From Polydactylus sextarius (Eukaryota; Chordata; Actinopteri; Polynemidae), in assembly GCA_016801845.1 (NCBI GenBank), contig CM028917.1, forward strand, positions 2,908,501-2,972,500: a stretch of 64,000 nt of DNA, in the 5' to 3' direction. Made by a program: the position numbers and the translations under genes. Below the pieces are notes generated by a model. It was not told the origin of the DNA, did no database searches, and worked only from the letters and a program-made list of their open reading frames with translations. This document shows, in pieces, positions 58,401-64,000 of this stretch; within the stretch, counting starts at the first letter, position 1, and every line of letters begins with the position of its first letter.

Positions 58401-61400
58401 TTTATGTTTCTGTGCAGCTGAGGACTCGTCAGGGCTGCGAATATCTGATGCAGTACGACACTGAAAGCATCATCAGCGACTGGTTAAAGGTCATCCAGGA
58501 CACCATCAAACAACTGGTAACTAACACACACCATACACATATTCATATCTCGTGTCAGTCCAAACACAGATGTGAGGTCAGAGAAACTATCTTGTCATTC
58601 TCTCAGGAGCTCGACCATCTGTCAGAGGATGAGGATGAGACTGGGTCAGACAAAGAGGACAAAGACAGAAAGAGGCCACGTGAGTAGTTTTATAAATTAA
58701 ACAATTAATCAATTAGATCATTCACAGAAAAATAATCTTTGACCAACTTCCTGGTTTGATTCAAAATTGAAAAAAAGAAGAGAAAAATTTCAATTCAAAA
58801 ATTTGAAAACTAAAAAATGTATCACATTTAACTGTGTGAACAATAAACATTTCAACATCTGTGATCAGTCGTTTCACTGTGAGCTGACTCTTTAAACCTG
58901 CTTGAATAAATTTATCTGCCTTTTTTCAACTAGGGCGTCATTTAAACACAACTGTTTACTCACAGCTCAGTAAACTTCAAAATATAAGCCTCTGTCATGT
59001 CTAAAACAAATCTGTTCATCGTTTTCTATAAAGACTCATGCTGACTGATATAATGAGCTGTTTGTTCAGGTATTATGACTCTTAAGGCAGAACTCTTTCC
59101 TCATCTCTGTTCCAGCGACACAGAGTTCGTCAGGATCCGATTCTGATCAGAGACGAGTTCGGTCCAAACTGAGGCGCTTCCTCCAGCGGAGGCCAACGTT
59201 GCAGAGTGTTAAAGAGAAAGGATACATCAGAGGTAAACATCCTGCAGAGAGCAGACCCCAATCATTGTTATCATCAGTAGTGACTGTTGTGGAGACTGTT
59301 GTGTTTGATGTATTTCTCTATCCAGATAATGTATTTGGCTGCCACCTGGACACACTCTGTCACAGGGAGAACACCACCATCCCCCGATTTGTGGAGAAAT
59401 GTATCAAAGCGGTAGAGAGGAGAGGTACACACTTTATTTCATGCCTTTGTTTCTACTTAAACTGTAATAGACAGTGTTATCACAACCTGGCTCAGTGGTG
59501 GTAACTTGTACAGGGAGACCACGAGAGTTAAAGATACAAAAAGTGATTTACTGACAAAAAAATTGTGAAGGACCAACCTAACTAACAGAGAGAAAAGCCA
59601 ATCAAAATAATGGAGCTGTCACCGGCTGGTGGGGAGACAGAAGCTGCTCCACACTGAGCGAAAGTGTGAGCCAGGCCGCAGATTGAGTATACAAAAGCTG
59701 AATCAGCAGTGGGTGTAGATGTGACTCATTTGGTTAATCATTCACCAGCTTCCCACAAAAACAAAACACAGGGAAGAGAGACACCTAGTGCCCAGGTGGA
59801 GAGGTTACATTCAACACTACTGTTTATTCACATGTAAGCAAACTTCAGAGATTAAATTTAGATCTTTTCAAAGATTCAGTCAGTTTTTTTTCAGTGTGTT
59901 CGACTCAATATGCAGTCTGTTGCATATGGTCAAGCAAAAACTACTGATGAAAAAATAAAAAGTAAGAAGTATGAAGAATAGCAGTACTGAAAATACAGTT
60001 TAATAGTATTTAAACAGCATCTACAATTAACAGATTAATTGATCTACTTTCACATTGAAGTGGAAACTACTTTCATAATAAATTAAGTGAAAAAGGGCAT
60101 CTTAAAAGTACTTATAAAAGTAAATAAAAATGTGTAGTTTGACTTCCCTTTTCTTCTTTTTTCTTAGTTACATTTTACTTGCTCCACTTACATTGATACT
60201 CTGAATAAATTATTTTATTGGTTGAGTAGCATCACATGGAATTATTACAGTGTATGTGATTTGTCAGTGCATAGCCTGGTCTAAACCTTCATCAAAAACT
60301 GGACAGTTAGTTTTTGATGTTGAGCCCAATAGAACCGCATATGCCCTGATCAGACTGATGTGTGTGCTTCTGTCTGCAGGTCTGGATGTTGATGGGATCT
60401 ACAGAGTAAGCGGAAACTTGGCTGTCATCCAGAAACTGCGTCACAAAGCTGATCATGGTAACCGACTGTCTGTCATTTCTCATCATGTATCACTTCTCTC
60501 TACTGGACTTCTACGCGGCACCTGAACAGCTCTGTCATCTAAAGCAGCAAACAGAATCCTGAAGGCCTAAACCTAAATGTCATGAAATGCAGATGATGTC
60601 CTTTCTATTCTGACACTTGTTGAATGTCTTTGTGCTGCTGTTGTTGCTGCAGAGGAGCATTTGGACCTGGAGGATGGACAGTGGGAGGAGATCCACGTCA
60701 TCACTGGAGCTCTGAAGCTTTTTCTGCGGGAGCTTCCAGAGCCGCTGTTTCCCTTCAGCTGTTTCGACAAGTTCATCGCTGCTATCCGTCAGTGCTAGAC
60801 AAACCTACATCACACACACAATACATAACCTACAAAATGTCACAGAAATGTCATACTCAGACACGAAGGTATCAGCCACAACCTTAAGTGTAAGAGATGT
60901 CTACAGATTAATCAGTTAACTGGTGTGACTCCTGATGTCTCAAGTCTGAACTTAACACTTTCTCTCTGCACCTTTATCACCTTTATCCACAAACTGATTC
61001 TGATGCAAAGTTCAGGGAAGCTTAATAAAGTTTCTAGAGCAGCTGCAATTTGCTCCCACATTTTCAAAACCCAGTCAGGTAGAGGGAGACTGCACAGGTC
61101 AACAATTTACAACAAAAACTAACCTAATCCCAAGAGACCATTACCATCCTTACCTGTGGTCCTCAGCTTTTATTCTCTGTGTGAAATCACCGCTGACGTC
61201 ACAACATGTTTGCTTTAGTTTAGTAGTCACCTTGTGTCTGCCTGTGAATGAGAACTCATCATCAGTCTGTAGACTGACACGCCTTCACTTCTCTGTAAAA
61301 GGACGTTAGTTTGGTGATTGATGCAGAAAAATGCCAGGAAAACAATGAAAGACAGGATGAAAAATAAACCTGAGCGCAGTTTTCTGTATGTTTTTTCATG

Positions 61401-62292
61401 CAGAAGTCCCAGACTACAACCTGAGAGTGTCCTACATGAAGGACCTGGTCCAATCGCTGCCCCTGCCCAACCAGAACACCATGGAGCTGCTGTTCAGACA
61501 TCTGCGCAAGTAAGATCAAAACCTGAAGCGTTGCACCATTTGAACTAAAACTATTCAGAAACAGCCAAAACAGCCCAATATTCTGAGGGCTGTGGTCTGA
61601 TTAATTTTGTAATAATAAATACTCTTTCATAAAGAAAATAATCTGTGATAAAGTTGTGTCTAATGTATCTCAGTGTGATACTGTCTTTTTGCACTCAAAA
61701 CGCCACTCTCTAAGAGTGCAAGGGAAGCTCAGCTTCCCCAAAAATGTCAAAAATTAAATAGTCAAATATGTACGGTTGTGTTAACATTTCATTGACTACG
61801 TTAGAACACGTTCATCTCGAAGATGAGTTCGTTCAGAATCAGCTATTTATAACACTCGGTGAGTTTATGTTGTTAACTTGTCATACATTCCCATAGCGCT
61901 GTTTTTTTATACGGTGTATGGTCAATGCATTTGCAATCTTTGAAAGACCAGCAGCCGCCACTGCTGTAAATGTAGGCTCATGTTTGTCCACTAACCCTGT
62001 TCCACATTCACACAACACAGGAAGTGATGAATGAAGAGAGAATAAAGTGAGAATAAAGGAAACATGTTATGTTTGTCTCGTTCTGTGATGATAAACTCAT
62101 ATCTCTCTCCCCAGGGTGATTGAGCACAAGGACTCCAACAGGATGTCAGTTCAGAGTGTGGCCATTGTGTTTGGACCAACACTCCTGCGCCCTCAGACCG
62201 AATCAGCAAATATGACGATTCACATGGTTTTCCAGAGTCAGATAGTGGAGCTCATGCTCAATGAGTTCCAGGTTGTCTTCTCCCAGAGGTAG
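48706..62292 (+). CDS. arhgap27: Rho GTPase-activating protein, ARHGAP27/ARHGAP12 family, complete gene
   Basis: A cytoplasmic adaptor-type RhoGAP with SH3, two WW, PH and RhoGAP domains that would stimulate GTP hydrolysis by Rac/Cdc42-type GTPases. I built 20 coding exons: 48706-48736, 49055-49976, 52970-53176, 53714-53896, 53980-54141, 54234-54296, 54436-54501, 54581-54676, 54770-54850, 57123-57190, 57300-57387, 57708-57809, 58418-58516, 58607-58679, 59116-59232, 59326-59424, 60380-60457, 60653-60787, 61404-61509, 62115-62292. All have GT/AG borders and compatible phases. The start is the first ATG (MSTTSSLLGRG) of an exon beginning at 48631. The total is about 985 codons with one unresolved frame change in the second exon (49581-49803). 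The SH3 segment (IKPNERYVLL) favours ARHGAP27 over ARHGAP12, but paralogue identity needs a tree. Confidence 0.85.
49055..49976 (+). other. arhgap27: SH3 and acidic linker exon of the RhoGAP gene
   Basis: The SH3 domain (about 49066-49245) reads VEFEYEYQGRDG, IKPNERYVLL, NDHWWQVR and FYIPAKYVKEL, so the ALYDY-like start, the paired tryptophans and the YIPA/YV end are all present. A proline/valine run (PVPVPVPVPIP) and an ENRMSTFGVPLDFHDL segment follow. After the frame change the linker becomes very acidic (EEEEEVAEEE) and includes NHIYESIQDLDL, a possible tyrosine phosphorylation site. Donor gtgaga follows at 49977. Confidence 0.85.
50706..50753 (+). other. Possible optional 48-base exon
   Basis: A 48-base segment is bordered by ttttcag (ending 50705) and gtcagt (50754) and is open in the phase of the surrounding exons (GRTGNCDRTILQRRPQ). 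Including or skipping it keeps the frame. I know no matching segment in the family, so it may be chance. Confidence 0.25.
51540..51850. repeat. Degenerate minisatellite in intron 2 (GTCCTTG.A / GTCCTGGA)
   Basis: GGTCCT, AGTCCTTGAAG, AGTCCTTCCAGG, GTCCTGGAAGATG and GTTCCTGGAGAC recur at irregular spacing. It resembles the repeat at 46590-47055 and is intronic. Confidence 0.45.
52970..53896 (+). other. arhgap27: SPIYANV linker and WW domain 1 (two exons)
   Basis: Exon 52970-53176 carries SPIYANVSFLKK, a conserved tyrosine motif in this family, then a Ser/Pro-rich stretch ending DGWQ. Exon 53714-53896 continues VHTDHDSGKPFYFHPLTR and TTWSDP. Together they form a full WW domain, with the first tryptophan on one exon and the second on the next. 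The intron between them is 537 bases. Confidence 0.85.
53980..54141 (+). other. arhgap27: WW domain 2 exon
   Basis: The exon encodes CGWEQLLDEASGRFYYFN then RTTRATSWTAP, with both tryptophans, the YYF core and the terminal proline, so it should bind proline-rich ligands. The donor gtacga (54142) is weaker than its neighbours, yet the following exon (54234, PPLPEEDYP) is in phase. Confidence 0.8.
54581..54676 (+). other. arhgap27: Exon with two in-phase donors
   Basis: The exon can stop at 54643 (donor gtgagg at 54644) or at 54676 (donor gtgagt at 54677). Both lengths, 63 and 96, are multiples of three. The longer form encodes VRSWRHSVAED, which resembles the TKWRHS segment before the PH domain of ARHGAP12, so I chose it. 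Confidence 0.6.
55116..55152. repeat. Telomere-like inverted motif
   Basis: GTTAGGGTTAGTGTTA is followed directly by its near complement (AACCCTAACACTAACCCTAA), so TTAGGG-type and CCCTAA-type units meet head to head. It is intronic and short. Confidence 0.75.
55386..55431. repeat. (AT)n microsatellite
   Basis: An uninterrupted AT run of about 45 bases in the intron between 54850 and 57123. Confidence 0.95.
55730..56170. repeat. Degenerate minisatellite (GGTTCTG.TGAT)
   Basis: Units close to GGTTCTGTTGAT, such as TGATGGTTCTGCTG and TGATAGTTCTGTTG, recur dozens of times with a 9-18 base rhythm. The rhythm keeps one frame open for about 100 codons, but it has no start context or domain and lies inside an intron. 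Confidence 0.65.
56187..56345. mobile_element. Short MITE with CAGTGGTGTAGTGG ends
   Basis: CAGTGGTGTAGTGG (56187-56200) and its near complement CCACTACACCACTG (56332-56345) form terminal inverted repeats around about 130 non-coding bases. The flanks ATTGTATT and GTTCTATT agree at six of eight positions, consistent with an aged 8-bp hAT-type duplication. Confidence 0.7.
56860..57035. repeat. Teleost dispersed repeat (GGGACTT...GTCCCC type)
   Basis: A run of CCTTACC/CTTAAC variants leads into ATGGGGACTTGCTTTTTGTC, ATAACAGAGAAAGGTCC, AATGTGTGTAAACAG and AAGTCCCCACAATGTAAG, then a CA tract. This order is a common fish repeat. It lies 90 bases before the exon at 57123. Confidence 0.65.
57123..58516 (+). 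other. arhgap27: PH domain exons
   Basis: Four exons encode KAGIVNKTKVADNGKKIR, KNWSQSWTVLHGGILTFHK, PEYTVELRGSTVCWASK with DKSSKKNVLE, and LRTRQGCEYLMQYD ending in SDWLKVIQDTI. The tryptophan of the C-terminal helix is present. In this family the PH domain binds phosphoinositides and places the protein at membranes. Confidence 0.85.
59116..62292 (+). other. arhgap27: RhoGAP domain exons
   Basis: Exon 59116-59232 is the basic lead-in (LRRFLQRRPTLQSVKEKGYI). The catalytic domain spans 59326-62292. The arginine finger is in DGIYRVSGN (exon 60380-60457). The following helices read VITGALKLFLRELPEPLFPF, LPLPNQNTMELLFRHLR and NRMSVQSVAIVFGPTLLR, with the conserved lysine, asparagine and proline positions. 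No catalytic residue is missing. The protein ends FQVVFSQR at 62290-62292, a short tail as in its relatives. Confidence 0.92.
61690..61975. repeat. Possible decayed DNA transposon in the last intron
   Basis: The stretch GCAAGGGAAGCTCAGCTTCCCC is nearly palindromic, and the sequence up to GCAGCCGCCACTGCTG looks like a teleost repeat inserted in the intron. The ends are not matched well enough to define an element. Confidence 0.3.
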
Positions 62293-63359
62293 GAGGAACC
62301 TCCTGGAGCTCCTGTGGGACTTACTAGCATCATCAGACAACCTCCTGGAAGACTCCAGACCTCCATGAAAAACTGCAAGAAACCTTACAGGGTGTCAGAA
62401 CCACCTAGAGTTTTGGACCTAAACATCACCTCTGCTCAAACCCAAGTTCATGGGATATCAAACTTGGACAAGGCTGAAGTAATTGGCCTTAAAAGCTTTG
62501 ACAGCTTTGACCATTTTGATCACACTACAGCATTATCTAACCACTAGAGCTTAAATGATTGACACTGACAGTGAATGGAATCATCTTCTGCTTTGAAACC
62601 AGCTTTGCTTCTTCAAGGCAAAAAAGATCTAACAGCACCAGACCTAACATTTTTGTGGCACATTAATCATCTCAATTGGAGAAAGAACACACACTTGGTA
62701 GAAGTCAAACATGCTTCTCTGAAATCTCCGTAGAAACTTCAAACAGACTAAACATGAAACCTGAATGTAGCAACATCTCAAAAACATGAACCACCGAAAC
62801 CATCAGGACCATTGCTTCTTTTTTCAAGAAATCAGAACAGTATGCACCTTCACTTTGAGCAAGAACAACAAAATTCTGGATCTTTCTGAAACCAAATTCT
62901 TCTCCTGCTCTTGTTTTTAAATCTATGGACATTGAAGAGTAAGAGTTTTGAATCTGGGACGTGCTGGGTAAACACTGTGGCATGATCCAGAGCAGTGAAC
63001 AGATTTTGAAAGGTTGAGTGGGAGCTGTCCTGACATGTTATAGACTCACCCAAAATCTTGAAAATCTGGACCTGATCAACAAATTTCAGGCATTTTAATC
63101 TGAAACCTAAAGAACTAAATAATCCGATCACATCAGGCCAAAGCTTTATATAACAGTTAGATCCTGAACGGACCCATTTAGAACCCTCAGCTGCTTCTGA
63201 AACACTAACCAGTGGCGTCATTTTACTTTCAAGACAACAGATGAACGCAATCAAGCCTCGTCTAGAACCTCAAAGAACTCAAACACTTCTTCTTCCTGCT
63301 ACAAGGGGGTGAACCTGGGAACTGTAGAATTCACTATAACTGAAAATCAAACCATCAAA

Positions 63360-63365
63360 AATAAA
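63360..63365 (+). terminator. Candidate poly(A) signal of the RhoGAP gene
   Basis: An AATAAA lies about 1070 bases after the stop codon; another is at 63723-63728. No other gene is seen between 62293 and 64000, so this stretch is probably 3' UTR followed by spacer. Confidence 0.45.
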
Positions 63366-64000
63366 AGACTCAAGAGTAACTGGAATGGAGCCAGGAACAT
63401 CAGGTCTTATTACTGGTATGAAGTAAATCACCGGAACCTCAAAAACATGCAAAACAACTAAAAACCTTCAAAAGTTTAGATGACTGTGATGTGTCTCTCT
63501 CCAAGGGTTCAGATGTACTATTCTATTTTTTAGGTTTAAGCTTTAAGGTTTTTTTTTCTTTCTAGAACAACTCACCACCAAGGAAAACACTTCTGAACCA
63601 AAAATCACCTCCCATCAATCAAAATTCACACTTTCCCTGCAAACACCTCCCATTTGAATTGGTGTGTTAGTGCCATCGAAAGAAAAAAAAATGATGGGAG
63701 GAAGATTTTATTACCTGTCAAGAATAAAATTGACGTCTTCAAACACCTTACATTTATAACCACACTGTGTTTATGACCAAAAGAAACATTCTTTTCCATT
63801 CCCAAACATTTCCTTGTTTGCAAAACTGATTCTAAAGTTACAGATTCACTGATTCACTCACTCAGACAACCATCTGCACTGACTATAGTGGTTTGATTCC
63901 TGTTCTCAGAAATTCCACTTTAATCTTGAAATGTGGACTTTATCAACATGCAAAATAAGTATGTAAAATAATAGCTAGATGCCACTAAATCCAACAAACA

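Overview
The window is teleost fish nuclear DNA. Two spliced vertebrate genes sit at its ends: the last exons of the Mediator subunit gene med15 at the left edge, and a 20-coding-exon RhoGAP gene of the ARHGAP27/ARHGAP12 family at the right. Between them lie about 48 kb of mobile-element and repeat sequence typical of ray-finned fish: a BEL/Pao retrotransposon, an L1 with a solo LTR inside it, L2, Tc1 and Ty3/gypsy remnants, hAT MITEs, SINE-like units and long microsatellites. There are no tRNA or rRNA genes, no CRISPR array and no bacterial-type operon.

Layout. 1-691: end of med15 and its poly(A) signal. 692-6081: repeat-rich spacer with a duplicated block and a minus-strand solo LTR (4210-4535). 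6084-7672: a secreted SE-cephalotoxin/rapunzel-like gene whose EGF-like tail is in a different frame. 8005-8204: a hAT MITE with a perfect 8-bp target-site duplication. 10030-17675: a BEL/Pao element with two almost identical LTRs but at least ten breaks in its coding region. 18250-21169: a 5'-truncated minus-strand L1 with a 15-bp target-site duplication, itself split by a 1156-bp solo LTR with its own 5-bp duplication. 23.5-24.6 kb: decayed reverse transcriptase and Tc1 transposase pieces. 24924-38174: about 9.9 tandem copies of a 1337-bp unit, very similar to one another and mosaic for shared variants. 38752-38990: a CpG-rich, TATA-containing, stress-type promoter on the minus strand with a splice donor, pointing into the array. 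39.4-45.2 kb: microsatellites, an L2 3' end, a gypsy pol remnant and teleost dispersed repeats. 45.7-63.4 kb: the ARHGAP27-type gene (SH3, two WW, PH, RhoGAP), with introns full of microsatellites, degenerate minisatellites and MITEs.

Functionally, med15 (transcription co-activation) and the RhoGAP (down-regulation of Rho-family GTPases) are unrelated neighbours, and the cephalotoxin-like gene is a small extracellular protein gene. The most unusual object is the homogenised tandem array with a promoter-like block beside it. This layout resembles stress-induced satellite transcription units such as Drosophila hsr-omega, but that link is inference from layout and motifs only. Family names rest on recognition of motifs; no search was run.
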